DNA of 64,000 bases from Chamaecyparis obtusa (GCA_027943335.1 BSBK01006752.1:197001-261000); one strand, 5' to 3'. Shown: positions 11,206 through 23,202, counted from the stretch's first letter. The notes: generated by a model not told the origin, from the sequence alone. Program-made: numbers and translations.

Positions 11206-11740
11206 GCATTTTGACTTTTTGACCTGATTTTTCAAACACCTCAGAATTGTACAAAAATTGCACCCCTACCTAATTTCGACGTCCTGGATCCATTTTTGGA
11301 CTCAAAATCAAAATTTGAGCTCATCTTGATAGTCAAAATCATGTTTCAAATTTTCACCCTCTTTTGCGCAGTTGGCTGACCATTTGAGGCCTGATCCTTT
11401 GATCTTTGCTGGGGCATCTTCATTTCTTCATCCCCCATGTCTTTCAAACTTCTAGTCTTTCATTCACTTTCATTTGATCCATTTCTCTAAGTTTGACTGC
11501 ATCCTTAACCTATATCTTTCTTAGTCAAACTGGGGCATATCTTCATTGCTTGATGGTTAACCTATTGTGCTTCATTCATTCGATTATGATTTCTAGTGAT
11601 TTGATCAAATCTACCTATTTTCTGTTCTTCTCTACCTGATTTTGATTTTGATTCTGAGGGGGCAGTACCTATCAACTTTTCAACTTCAATCCTTGATTTA
11701 GCTTTATCATTCAACTCAGCTTGAGATTTTTATTTTGAGA

Positions 11741-11890
11741 CTTAGTTATCACCTAGCAGCGACGGTGGTGATTTTGTCTTTCAATTTTTATCTCCTATTT
11801 TCAGACTTGATTATTTCCTAGTAGCGACGGCGATAGTTTTGTCTACGGCTTGATTCACACCTAGCAGCGATGGTGTGGGTCTTGTCTTTC
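11741..11890 (+). repeat. Three copies of a 41-bp CCTAGCAGCGACGG repeat
   Basis: Copies begin at about 11741, 11806 and 11849, each with the pattern CTTGATT..CCTAGCAGCGACGG followed by a TTTTGTCT tail. Unit length is about 41 bp. They lie roughly 150 bp upstream of the 3' LTR. Confidence 0.65.
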
Positions 11891-12024
11891 AACTTTTGTT
11901 TATGCTTGTCCTGATGTGTTCCCAGAATGAACACATATCTAGGTTGTTTTGTGATCCCAAATCGATCTCACATTTCAATTTATTCTTTGACCACATGTGT
12001 TCCTGAAATGATCAAACATTAGTC

Positions 12025-12037
12025 AAAGAGAGGCAAA
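12025..12037 (+). promoter_or_regulatory. Polypurine tract of the Tat element
   Basis: AAAGAGAGGCAAA lies immediately before the LTR start TGTATGCACCC. It would prime plus-strand DNA synthesis. The same arrangement (purines ending GGCTAAA, then TGTACCATCC) is seen at 25645-25660 in the gag-only element, which supports the boundary. Confidence 0.6.
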
Positions 12038-12964
12038 TGTATGCACCCTAAAATAGTTGCCTAGACTTTGGGCCCCCATTCAACAATTTATCCAAATCCC
12101 TGAATCAATATTTTCTTGAATCAGTATTTGCAATTATATCAATTTCTTTGATCAAATCCTTTTTATCATTTTTTATTATTTTTCATGGGCTAACCATTTT
12201 ATCCTAAGTCTTTATTTAATTAAAAGGAATATTTCCTCCCCTTTTATTAAATAAAAAGCCCCCACTTTTCCTCTTATCCTAAGTTGCACAAATATAGCAT
12301 TATTCTTATTTTATAAAAAGAAAAAAAAGTACTTTTTATCTCACATGGACACAAAAGTCAACTCTTATTTTTCTATTGGAGGATACTTGTGCACATGGAT
12401 TGCTCCTCTTTTATGCCCCACCCTTGATTAAATCTTTTCCCTCTTAATCTCTACCATTCGTTGTTTTCATTCTCTATAAAAGAAGAGCTCTCTTCCTCAT
12501 TTGCATATCTCAATTTTTATGCTAATGTTATGCTGCAGGTTTTCTAGGTCATTTGGAGCTTTTTGAAGACATTCTTGCATCCAAGCTTTGAAGACATTGT
12601 TGTTGCATTTCATTTAGTTTACTTTCATAGTTGCATAATCATGGCATTCTTAGTATAGATTTCTTTTATGCAATAGATTAATCTCACATAGCTTAATTAG
12701 GAGGTATTGTAACACTTGTACTTTCCTTTCATAGCATAGATTGCACTTTCATTTCCATAGATTAGCTTATATTCTCATTCTTAGCTTACTTGCATTGCAT
12801 TTCCATTTGATTCTTTGGGGATATTGGCACTCTTTCCCTTGTCTTCAATCTTAGAATCTCTCATTGTGTGGTTGACTAGTAAGGTCACAAGCTTACTAGC
12901 TCTAACTGAGAGCAATTTTACAATCTTGCAACTCCATACATAGAGAGCTCTAGGTCACTATTCA
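12038..12964 (+). repeat. 3' LTR of the Tat element
   Basis: Begins TGTATGCACCC after the polypurine tract, contains a TATA box (CTCTATAAAAGAAG near 12474), and ends CACTATTCA where minus-strand coding of the next element starts abruptly. Length is about 927 bp. The partner LTR is outside the window, so the right end is an inference. Confidence 0.6.
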
Positions 12965-13560
12965 AGGTTTCCCTTCCATGGATTTCCTTTGATGTAATGA
13001 CTTAGAGAAGTGCACTACTTTTGTGTGTACATTTGGATGAGGACAAGGAGATTCAGCTAAATAATATTTTAACGCTTGTCCCTTAATAGACTTCTGAGAA
13101 ATGAAATTAAGATCAAATTTTGTAAGTAACATCACCCACTTTGCCAACCGGCCAGAGAGATCAGTTTGTGAGAAGAGATGTTTCAAAGGATCAAATTTTA
13201 CAATCACATTAATTCAACATTGATAAGATAATGCCTGAGTTTCTAACATGCATAAACTACAGCTAGACATTGTCTTTCCAAATCTGTGTATCTTGTTTTA
13301 TAATCAAGTAAAGTTTGACTAATGTAATACACGGGGCTTTCCTTACCATCATCATCATTTTGAGCTAACAATGCACTTACGGCCTTCAGAGTTGCTGATG
13401 TATACAAATGGAATGGTTTATCAAATTTAGCAAGTTGCAAGATAAGAGGGTTTGCAAGATACTCCTTAAATTTCTCAAAAGCTTGTTTACACTCATCATT
13501 CCAAGAGAAAGTAGTATTGTTGCTAAGCAAGGAAGTAAAAGTGATTGTACGGTCCGCTAA
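12962..13560 (-). pseudogene. RH: RNase H of the second gypsy element (truncated)
   Basis: Two pieces in different frames: 13530 to 13243 (FSWNDECKQAFEKFKEYL, PFHLYTSATLKAVSALLAQ, RYTDLERQCLAVVYA) and 13207 to 12962 (KFDPLKHLFSQTDLSGRLAKWVMLL). A frameshift of about one base lies between them. Coding similarity ends at SMEGKP, next to the Tat 3' LTR end. Confidence 0.85.
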
Positions 13561-13564
13561 ATTA

Positions 13565-14421
13565 GAAATGAAGCGACGAATAGCTTGTATTTTTCTTTGT
13601 AAACTATGTAACTAAGAAATATTCTTAGGAGGAGGCATATTAACAATAGCTTCAATTTTTTGAGTATCTACTTCTATGCCTCACTTAGAGATTATAAATC
13701 CTAATAATTTACCAAAATCAACTCCAAAGACACATTTCTTAGGATTCAATCTCATGTTGTAACTTCTAATTCTTTCAAATATCTGTCATAAAATGGTAAC
13801 ATGTTCTTTTCTTTGTATAGACTTCGCTAAGATATTATCCACATAATCTTCAAGGATATTATGAATGTAATCCTGAAAAATCAAAGTCATGGCTTGTTGA
13901 TAAGTTGCTCCTGCATTTTTTTGTCCAAAAGGCATCATGACCCAACAAAAGGTTCCCCAAGGTGTTATAAATGCAGTCTTAAATTGATCTTGAGGAGGGA
14001 TAAATATTTGATTATATCCCAAAAAGCCATACATAAAAGACAACAAGGCATGATCCGTTGTTGAATCCACAATCATATCGATGTTAGGTAACGAGAAATC
14101 ATCTTTTAAGGATGCCTTATTTAAATCTCTGAAACTAGTACACATTCTTATCTTATTTTTTTTCCTTTTGAAATAGGCACAATGTTTGAAATCCAATATG
14201 AGTAATCAATAGAACGGATAAAATCCAGAATCCAATAATTTTTCAATTTCTCCTTTGACTAATAAAGCAATTCGTGGATTCATCTTCCAAATTTTCTGCT
14301 TCACAGGTTTCATATTCAATTTTAAAACAATGTTATGAGTAACAATCTTAGAGTCAATAATTGACATATCTGAATATGTCCAAGCAAAGATGTCCTTAAA
14401 TTTAAGAAAAAGAGAAACCAA
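13565..14421 (-). pseudogene. RT: Reverse transcriptase of the second gypsy element, catalytically mutated
   Basis: Minus-strand blocks: DIFAWTYSDM, IALLVKGEIEKLLDSGF, SFRDLNKASLKDDF, LPNIDMIVD, AFITPWGTFCWVMMPFGQKN, and motif C YVDNILAKS. Motif A reads SFMYGFLGYNQ, with Tyr in place of the catalytic Asp, and motif C has Asn in place of the second Asp. Both changes would abolish polymerase activity. A stop near 14204 separates the two main pieces; the frame is kept. Confidence 0.88.
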
Positions 14422-14436
14422 CTGATCACATTCAGC

Positions 14437-15185
14437 CTAATTCAAACATTTCCCAATCTTTATCATCCTTTCAGAGTTATTCTCATCCATTTGAATATCA
14501 ATAGTTTTAGTTATTAACAAATCACTTTGTATCGGAGGATCCTTCAACAAAGGGAGAGTATCTTGTTTATCATGTTCTCCAAAATAAAAATTGGTACTTA
14601 AACAATAAGGTTTCTGTCGTTTGTGATGAAACTTAGGTAAGTCTTCATAAACCCCTAAAAATTCCATTAAGGCTTCATCTTCAGGAAAAAAATCCAAAGT
14701 AGGTGCTTGATTAAGGTCAATGAGAAGTGGGTTAAACAATTTCAACTGTCCACCGCAAATATGATTAACATTAAGAGGAAAATTTGATGGTTGTTTATAA
14801 GGATTGAATCCTAATCCATATGTATGATCATAAACTTCATTATCCAAAGGTACTTGTATACTTTGTTCATGTTTACAACATCCTTTTCCATTAAATACCA
14901 ATTTCTTAAGCAAATGATAACAGAAGCATATCGATCAGTCATATCAGAAGGAGTCTAAGGAGTGGCATATGTCACAATATCATAACAATCAGGCTTTATA
15001 GTTTCAATCGTTTCATTAATCAAAGTGAAAATAAAATTACTTATTAATTCCTTAGAAAGTGGGGAAGGAGTAAAGACTTTTTTCTCAAATTCATTTTGTT
15101 GCTTCATGAATTCGAAATCAGAGACCTTATATTCTTCGATGAACATAGGATTAAATTCCAATGTCCCCCAATCATCCTTAGTCAA
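14437..15185 (-). pseudogene. Linker between protease and RT of the second gypsy element
   Basis: Two open pieces (15185-14955 and 14913-14437) in different frames encode an acidic, low-conservation chain ending about 15 residues before RT. No catalytic motif is seen. Position and composition match the protease-RT linker in the Tat element at the window's left. Confidence 0.6.
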
Positions 15186-15294
15186 AGAAGAAGATGGAGC
15201 TTCTTGTTGTTGAATCTCATGTTCTTTTATCTCCAGTTTTTTTCAGTCTCTTTACTAGGTTGAAGAGGCTCAAAATTTTTAGCATATTCTGCAT

Positions 15295-16368
15295 TTAGGA
15301 AAGGATTCGGGCATCATCTGTATGTAGTGTATACATTAAGGTGTTATAGATGAACCTAACCTTGTAATGAAGAGTAGAAGGAACTGCATGCATAGTATGT
15401 AACCATGGTATTCCTAAAAGAAGGTTATAATTGAGAGGTTTAGACATAACATGAATAGGAGTATTTAGAATAATTGGACCAACTTTAACAGGTAAGGTAA
15501 TAATGCCTAAAATTCTCTTCGCAATATTTTCAAATCCACGTATAGGAACATTATCAGGTTGAAAAGATGTAAGATAAGCCTTAATTTCCTTAAGCATATC
15601 CATGCTACAAACATTAATCACAGATCCATTATCAATTAAAGTTCTTTGAATGATACTCTGATTAATAAAGACAACAACCATAAGAGCATTATATTGATTC
15701 TGCACCTCAGGAGAAGGTAAATCATTATCAGAAAACACAATAGGAGGTACAAAAGGCATAGTATGCATGCAATCTAAAATAGAATGAATGTTCTCTTGAT
15801 TAGGAGGCAAAGAAAGAAGAGTAGATAAAGCTTTTTGCAATGCCTCATAATATGTCAGGGAAGTTTGAAGTAATTCCCATAAAGATATCTTAGCAGGAGT
15901 AGCACGTAATTGGTTAACTAAGTTATACTCCTTAAATATAGATGGAAACCTAGGTTCTTGAGGAAGCATAGGTTGAGAAGGCGATAAAGAAACCCGAACA
16001 GTAGGTTGAGATTTATTTCATTTGTGATAAGCATGTGAAATAGAATCAGTGTTATCAAAGAAATCCAAAGGATCTCTAGGTTTACCCTTAATTGTTATGT
16101 AAGGACATCCTTTTACCATCATCAAAGGTGTAGGATATATCATTTTAGGTTTATCAATGTTACGAATAGTGGGACATGAAGGTAACCATGTACACACCCT
16201 ATGGTAAAGGTCAATTGGAGAGGTTGTGTAGGAGAGTGAAATAGGAATAGGATCCATGGAGATCTTATCCGAACCATTTTCATCCTCACTACCATATACC
16301 TCATTAGGGAATCTATCCTCTTGTACAATAAAAGCCTCATCAAAGTACTCAAAATAAGAATCATACAT
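15295..16368 (-). pseudogene. pro: Retropepsin-like protease region of the second gypsy element
   Basis: Two same-frame pieces (16368-16018 and 15969-15295) separated by one stop. The protease fold shows RTLIDNGSVINVCSMDML, with Asp-Asn-Gly in place of Asp-Ser-Gly, then ILGIITLPVKVGPI and NLLLGIPWLHTMHAVPS. The N-terminal part is acidic with no gag motif. The Asn at the catalytic triplet could be a lineage variant or a mutation. Confidence 0.75.
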
Positions 16369-16768
16369 GTTGAATACAAAGAAACACTAAAAGCATGAAA
16401 ATGTAAATATTTTTGTATTTTAAAGAGATTTTGGAATTTTTTTGGATTTTTGAAATATAAATGCAAGAAATCTAATCTTATAAGAATACAAGATCTAACA
16501 CTAAAAAGAAAGAGTTGTCGTAAACGGGTTCACCAAAATGAATAGGTGTAAAATGAAGCTTCAACAATGCATCTATCATTCACCTACTCATTTGTTTATG
16601 TTTTGAATTGGAATTGAATAAGTAATGTAAACTTGGAAATGCTTGAAAATAAAATAGAATAAGATACATACCTCATAATAGAACAAATCTAGAAATACCT
16701 ATTTTCTGAAGCCTGTGCACAGTTTCTGAAGATTCTACAACCAGATCTGGGACCAAAAAATTGTACTA

Positions 16769-17530
16769 AAGAAAACCCAGAAAATTTTTGTCTTTCTAGA
16801 AGCAAGTAGTCTTTGACTCCGATAAAAGGTCAAAGACTACCTCAATATTTTGAAGGTCGTCCTTGACTTTGTTTGCGGATCTCAAAAGTTTTCCGAAAAG
16901 GGTACTCAGATCTATGCTCCAATCCTCGAAACATCGACTGCACATATTTGTAAAATGGTGTTTTAGGTTGGCTATATAGGGTTTTGCCTTAGTCAAACCC
17001 CCATTTTGGTGATCTCCACTTCCACGAATAGCTAGTTGTAATAGAATATGTGTGTGTATTGAAAGTGTAATGCCAAGATCTAATCCTCTAGATCAAAACC
17101 CTAGGATGAATATGTATGAGGAAATAATGCATAGATTTGAATAAGACAAGAAAACATACCAAGCCCCCAAGGCTAAAGTACTCTCACCAAACTCATAATC
17201 CATAATTGCTACCCCATAATTGTGTCTTTGAATGCTTGGATGTTGAAAATGGCGGATCAAGGAAGAAGGGATCTCTCTTGCTCCAAATAGATGTTCACAA
17301 TGGTGTGTTCACAAAGATGCTTGATATCAACAATGGCTTGATCTTCTATATCATCCTCTTGCAATATTGCATCTCCACTTCACCATCAATTTCTTTCTTG
17401 ATGTCCTTAATCATGAAATTGTCTCCTTGAGAGCTTTTGATCATGAAGTTGCTTTGTAGATCCTTGATGTGAAAATGAAGGCAAATGAGAGTCTTTATAT
17501 AGAGGTTTCAAGGTGAGGCTCCTAGAGTAA
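16769..17530 (-). repeat. Probable 5' LTR remnant of the second gypsy element
   Basis: The minus strand has a TATA box (CTATATAAAGAC near 17500) and ends TTTAGTACA followed by TTTTTTGGTCCCAGATC, a possible primer-binding site. The upstream U3 part is cut off at 17530, where the gag-only element's LTR begins. The tRNA is not identified. Confidence 0.45.
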
Positions 17531-18187
17531 TGTGAGGACCCATAATTCAAATTTCACCTCTAATTATGGTCTAATCACAATAACCAACTAAGGAGGGAAA
17601 ATAATTAAATGAATTTTGAGTTAAAACCTTTCTGCACTCAGATTCGAAGGCCTGACATTGATTTCAGGGCCCTCTGGGACCAAATTTTGCAAAGGGGAAA
17701 CAAATCCTGAAGGAGGTCAAAGAAAACCTCATCTCTGACCTAGACCCTGACCTAGGTTAGGGATGACCTCGTCCTTGACCCAAGGGTCCAGATCCTGCCA
17801 GAATCAGGACAGGAGGTCCCGGGGATGCCCAAAGACCTAGAAATGATGTTAGAATGGTACAGAGTGCCAGGGAGAGGCACAAAATCCTATGATGATTATA
17901 ATGAAGGCTAGGAGGACCTATTTCTAAGTCCTACCTATAAAATAGATCCATGGAAGAGGGAAATTATGGAGAATCCCTGGGATCCTAACCCTAATTTCAC
18001 CTAGAATGAAGGAATCAAGTGCATAATGCATCCTAAATGCAAGTTTGTCATGATAAATGTACTAAAAGAGGGTGATAAACCTATCAAGATGGAAGTGCTT
18101 CCATTTTAAGATGATACACCAAGGAAAGCCCATTTCCACAATAATTTCCCCATTCTTCTTGTGTGTAGGAGCAGGTGACGTAGTTTC

Positions 18188-19352
18188 TATATACAAATTA
18201 TGTATATTATCCTAGATTTTAAATAATAATCCACTAATCACCTACAAATTCTATCTAAAATGAATGCACAATGAATATTACAAAGATAAATGAACTAAAA
18301 CAAGATTTTTAACCTTCAGTTACCTATGTAGCTTGTCTCCATTGTCCTCCTCACCTTGAATTCTTGAATTATTGAGCTCTTAGAATTGAAAATTTGCTCC
18401 TTTTCCAAGATGCCTTCAAAATGTGGAGATAGTGGAATATGAAAATGCAAAACTAGCTTAAAATCTAGAATTATCCCTATGTAATGATGGATGATGCAAG
18501 TTGCGATGAAGATGAATGCTATGAAATAGCTCAAAATAATACTAAATTGTTTGATTTCTTGATGGCTTATTCTCAAAATCTAAGAAATGCTCAAAATCAC
18601 TATTGATATTAGGCTTACAAAGGAGGAGGAAGGATCCTTTTATATATTTTTGAAGGTCTCAAGCCTAGGTGGAAAGATCCAAGGGTGGAGATTGAAAGAT
18701 GGAGGATCTTAGGGCTGAAATTGACTTAGTTGAAGGAGTTGAGAGAAATATGGATTTAGTTGGAATGTGAGAGGAGGAATAGGAGAGATGTTCCTCCTAC
18801 ATTGACAAGAGGGAGTTTAAGGTGGAAGGGAAAGAAACATATCAAATGTCTCACAAAGACCCTTGAGAAGAAGGTGGGGAGACATTTTCCTCATGAGGAA
18901 TCTTGGTACAAGTGTCCCATGAATCACCTTTGACTCCTTAAAGTGGGTAAAGAAGCTCCTAAGGAATAGGGAATGTGATCTTGACTAAGTTCAAAGAAGA
19001 CATGTGGTCATGAGACCAAGTCTCATGAGGCTACAAGCCTTGAAAATAGGACACATGGGTGAGAATAAATATGATAATTAATAATTAAAATTAATTAATT
19101 ATCTTAGCTAGGATGATGTGCCAAGTGACTAGGACTATGAGATGGACTAGAGGACTTCATATATAGTGATTGTATAATTAAATAATTAATTAAATCACTT
19201 TAATAACACTAATTAGAAGACTTAGGATAAGAAGAATAATGTAATTGAATATACTAAATAAATTAAATAATTTACCTAGTAATATAAATAATAAACATTA
19301 ATTAAATAATAAATATTTAATTAATTTACCAAGCCAGTTTTAAGTGTATACA
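18188..19352 (-). mobile_element. Solo LTR inserted in the 5' LTR
   Basis: Flanked by GTTTC at 18183-18187 and GTTTC at 19353-19357. On the minus strand it starts TGTATACACTTAAAAC and ends GTATATA, close to TG..CA with one C-to-T change. It has a TATA box (TATATAAAAGG near 18642). The 3' LTR at 26590-26610 shows the uninterrupted arrangement. Length is 1165 bp, with no coding. The start resembles the Tat 3' LTR start (TGTATGCACCC). Confidence 0.75.
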
Positions 19353-19591
19353 GTTTCAGATCTAAATTTTCAAGGTTTCAGAATCAGGGTCTGACCCTCT
19401 ACAGATTCTATCATTTTTTACCCTTCCAGGACTAGGCTGACTTGAGTTAGAATATTCTTGAGAATCTATAAATTTCACGATCAAAAGTTACAAGTCTCAG
19501 AGTTCTAGATCCTAGACGATTCCTGATTCTCAGAGATTTTTGACACTAAATTGTAGATCTAAAGTTCAGTTGTCCTCTTCTAGCCCTCAAG

Positions 19592-19597
19592 GTGAGT
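19592..19597 (+). promoter_or_regulatory. Consensus 5' splice donor in LTR R/U5
   Basis: CTCAAG followed by GTGAGT, conserved at 26849-26854 in the 3' LTR. It could mark a spliced leader. No acceptor was identified. Confidence 0.3.
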
Positions 19598-19900
19598 ACA
19601 TCATTCTTATTTTACTCTAGCACTTACTTTGATACATTAGATCCGATATCATACATTGCTAGTTATCATCCTATTTATCATTGCATAAGTGTTTGTCATA
19701 CTTTACATTCCATATATATACATTTATGTCGATACAGGGAATACTGCCATCAAAATCCCTCTTTATCTAGATCATGCATTAGCACCCCATCATCCATTTT
19801 GGGTTGTGCTGATCAGATTTGGTCTAAGGGTAGGGTTTGGTATTACAATGTATATAGAAAGTGGGTATCTACCATGATCACCATTTTCAATATCACATTT

Positions 19901-19914
19901 TGGTGAACCTACCG
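19901..19914 (+). promoter_or_regulatory. Primer-binding site of the gag-only element
   Basis: TGGTGAACCTACCG begins three bases after the LTR end ATATCACA. It starts with TGG, as expected for pairing to a tRNA CCA end. The tRNA is not identified. Confidence 0.5.
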
Positions 19915-20235
19915 CTTGCATGCTTTTTTATTTGTTAGTTAAATCTCCTTTGTGTGATCTCCTTTGCATCTTTACATTGTTAAGATCTTATTTGAATTGC
20001 ATTTTCATATCTAGATCTAATTTTTATGCACTGTGTTAGTCATATCTTTGCTACATTGTATGCATTTGGTTTTATATTTCATACGTACATGCTTAAATTT
20101 CATAGTTAAATTTTCTTCAATTGCATATTTCTTTCAAATTGCATTGCATCTCATTTTGCTTTCATTCCTTTGTGTATTATCTTTATCACTTTGAGTCCCA
20201 CCTATAGCATTCTAGTTAGAAGAATCTATAGGCTC

Positions 20236-22155
20236 ATGGGTTCCTTTAATTTTGAACCCTCATTTCTTAGGAACATGGATGAGACCAACATGCATTATAA
20301 TGATATCAATCTTTTCATGGAGAACAAATATTCTCATTCTTCTCATGATGAAGATGAAGCATTAAGATTTCCTTCTTCCCAAGTCCAAAACTTTCCCATG
20401 AATTTTAAAAGTTTGAACAATGGCTAGCTCAAGAAAACCACAATCCTAAATCCCTTTCTATTGTGCAAGACATAAGAAATATTATTCATCATGATGAACA
20501 TGGTCTTGACATCTTGCATACCATTTCTCATCTTGTTCATACCAATGTTAAGCCTCTTTAGGATTGTGCTCAAGATTTAGGTATCATTCCACCTACTACA
20601 AGTGTTGAAACCTCTTTGCCTATCCCTACTTCCATTCCTAGTGTTTCCACTTTTGATCCACCTACCATCAAAACTTTAATTCAAACTTCTAATCCAACAA
20701 ATGTGAGTCTTCCTAATCCTATTCTTCCTTCTATGCCTTCCAGTGTTCCATGTGTTTCATTGTTTTCATCCATACCCACTTATCATATAGTGTACCCTTT
20801 TCATATTCAAATATTTCATCTTTTTCCAACAATGCTCCTCACATGTCTCATATTTCCCCTCCTACGTCTTCTACTGATTTCATTATCAATAGCTTAGATC
20901 AAACTATGTCTTCTTTACAACAACAAATTGATTCTAGGACTCCATCAAAGTTTGGCATTCCTACTTGTGGCATTCCTAGTCCTTTGTCCATGGATATTAT
21001 TTGATCTATTATCCAAAAAATTATTGAGATTCCCCATCTTGAAACTTATAATGGTAAGGGTGATCATGTGACTCATGTCAAAACTTTCCAAACCTTGTGT
21101 AGTGATTTCTCTCATGATCATAGGTTCATGGAAAAGTTGTTTACTAGAACCTTTCGAGACAAAGACTTCCAATGGTATTGTTCCTTGCCTCCTTATTCCA
21201 TTGATTCCTTCAACAAGCTTGCTAATTGTTTCATTCAATAATTTCAAAACAACATTGGTCCTAAGATTTCTTTGATTGATTTAATGCATTGTAAAAAAGG
21301 TGTTAAAGAAAAATCTAGTGATTTCATTGGTAGATTTAAGAATTTTCATGCTTATATTTCTTATCATGTGCCTGATGTTGATATACAATGAATTTTTATT
21401 GCTAATTTACAAAAAGACATTAAAGATAAGATTATTCTTTCTGAGCTTTATTCCTTTGAACAATTGTGTGTTGTGATTCATCATTATCAACTTCAAGTGA
21501 GTCAATTTAAGAGAAACACTCCAATAGCTCTTGTTCTAGTTGATAAGAGTGATGCATAATCCAATTTCAAAAAATTCCAGAAATCAAGCAACTACATCAA
21601 AATCAATAATTCATACAATACTATTGATGAACAAGTGATAGAAACATCTAAAGGTGTGGCTCCTTTGTCTTCTATTTTTAGAGTTGCTCATACTTATACT
21701 CAACTTTCTGAATATTTGCATAATGTGATGATGAAGTTAATGAATGCTAATGTGTTAACACTTTCTCCTATCAAAGAAATTGAACCATCCAAACCTAAGT
21801 TCAAATACTTTGATCCCAAAGATTTCTATCAATATCATTGTCAACTTGCTCATGATATTGAAAAGTGTTTTCAATTGAATAGTGTTGTTCAAGTCCTTAT
21901 TGATTCCAAGGCTATATCTATTGATGGTGCTAATGATCAAGGTGACAAAATAGTTGCACCTCCTAATCAAAATTTGCAAATCTACACTAATCCTTTTCTA
22001 TCTTATTCAACCAATACTATTGATCAACCTTATTCTTCCTAGTGCATTGACTATGATGAGAAAGTTACTGAAGCCAACCATGTTGTTAACCAAGTTGAGC
22101 ATGATAAACCTAAACCTCAACCTCCTCCTTAGTCTTGCATTACCTTTGATCTACT
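20236..22155 (+). pseudogene. gag: Gag of the non-autonomous LTR element
   Basis: The likely start at 20236 (MGSFNFEPSFLRNMDETN) begins an acidic then Ser/Pro/Thr-rich N-terminal half. Gag-domain blocks follow: IPHLETYNGKGDHVTHVKTF, SIDSFNKLANCFIQ, DFIGRFKNFHAYI and IANLQKDIKDKIIL. A C-terminal Cys/His segment YQYHCQLAHDIEKCFQLNSV matches the one in the Tat element. The frame is interrupted by stops near 20426, 20559, 21002, 21240, 21388, 21557 and 22040, with frameshifts in the N-terminal half. Confidence 0.75.
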
Positions 22156-22159
22156 AAGA

Positions 22160-23202
22160 AAATTAAAGCACTTTATGGTCTTCTCTACATTGTCACTGGG
22201 GTTAATGACATTCCTTCTCATGGTACCCTTGTTGATCCCACTTGCACAGTGAATGTGATAACTAAAGAAGATCCTTTTAGTAAACAATTGCAAACATATT
22301 TTTATGATGAATCTTATGTCTTGATTCAGAATTGCAATGGTTTCCTTTATCCTTCCCATGGTTCCATTTCATTTCTTATGGAAGTTGGTGGTAAAAACCT
22401 AGACACTACTTTCACCTTCATTCCCACTTTTGATCAAATTCAAGTCAAACTTGGTCTTACTTGGCTTATCTCCATTAAATTTGTGGCTTATCTTGTTTAT
22501 AAATGTGTTAAATTCTATCATAATGAAGAGATCATGACTATTAATCATAGTCTTTATTAGCCTTCCGTGCCTCGAGACTTGGTTGACCTTGATTTATTTT
22601 GGCCTTCCATTCCTCAACCAACTCAAACCTAACTTGATTATCTATTTCAATCATACAAATCCTACAAGATTAAAAATATTTGTGAACTTAGCAAACCTAA
22701 AAATAATCATCGACGTGGAATTATTCCTACACCATCTATACTTCCTCTTCCTATTTCTTATCCGCATACTTCACAACCCATCTCTCAACCTAGTGTGGTT
22801 CCTTTTGTTCTTCCTCCTAAAGAAGAAAAGGACCCAATGTTTATTGATCCTATCTAAAGCCAAAAATATAGCAAGACCAAAAATAACTGTCATGCTTGTG
22901 ATCATCGTCACAAACATCATGCTAGAGCCCATCAATGTGCTTCTCAAAAAATTGCTTCACCTCATACACCTCCTCATGCTTCACTTACCTTTGACTAACA
23001 CATGCTTGAGCCTATGGAGGAAGTGAATTTAAATCAAATAAAAATGAACAAACATGACAATATTATTCGTATCTTGGATTCTGTTACAATTAATCTTGAT
23101 GAGGATGTTCATGATGCTAACAATGATATTCATGATAGTGATTCTGATGACTATGAGACTATTGATAATGATTGTGATTTACCAATTATGATTTCACAAT
23201 AG
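22160..23202 (+). pseudogene. Retropepsin-like domain and acidic tail, gag-only element
   Basis: Contains GTLVDPTCTVNVITKEDPF, FLMEVGGKNLDTTFTFIP and QVKLGLTWLISIKFVA, the layout of a retropepsin with flap and second loop. The expected Asp-Ser/Thr-Gly is Asp-Pro-Thr, so protease activity is doubtful even in an ancestor. The chain ends in an acidic tail (DEDVHDANNDIHDSDSDDYE) and TAG at 23202. Stops occur near 22558, 22632, 22856 and 22996, with frameshifts at about 22600-23000. Confidence 0.6.

Larger units (their letters stand above)
1..12964 (+). mobile_element. Ty3/gypsy retrotransposon, Tat-like lineage, 5' end outside window
   Basis: Domain order is gag, retropepsin, RT, RNase H, a second archaeal-type RNase H, then integrase, followed by a long non-pol region and a 3' LTR. 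The second RNase H after the normal one is a known mark of the Tat clade (Ogre/Retand relatives), and these elements are also known to carry extra genes between pol and the 3' LTR, as here. The 5' LTR and primer site lie upstream of base 1. Gag and protease share one frame, RT to aRNH use a second, and integrase returns to the first, so there are at least two frameshifts plus many in-frame stops. The copy is dead. The right boundary is inferred from the break in the neighbouring element. Confidence 0.85.
12965..17530 (-). mobile_element. Second Ty3/gypsy element, truncated, no recognisable gag
   Basis: Minus-strand order is an LTR remnant, then protease, linker, RT and RNase H. The copy stops at 12965 just where a second RNase H and integrase should begin. 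Three frameshifts and several stops break it. The simplest reading is that the Tat element inserted into it, leaving its 3' half left of this window. No gag domain is recognisable between the LTR remnant and the protease. Confidence 0.75.
17531..19897 (+). repeat. 5' LTR of the gag-only element (with nested solo LTR)
   Basis: Starts TGTGAGGACCC and ends ATATCACA, with a TATA box TATAAAATA at 17936. Net length without the nested insert is about 1.2 kb. From about 18135 it aligns with the 3' LTR at 26545 (TTTCCACAA.AATTTCCCC, CTTGTGTGTAGGA), and after the insert 19358-19897 aligns with 26610-27155. The U3 part does not align. Confidence 0.7.

Noticed and set aside
19592..19906. Open frame in the LTR, repeated at 26849-27229
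   Set aside because: It recurs only because the LTR is duplicated; no protein family match, and it lies in R/U5 with TATA upstream.
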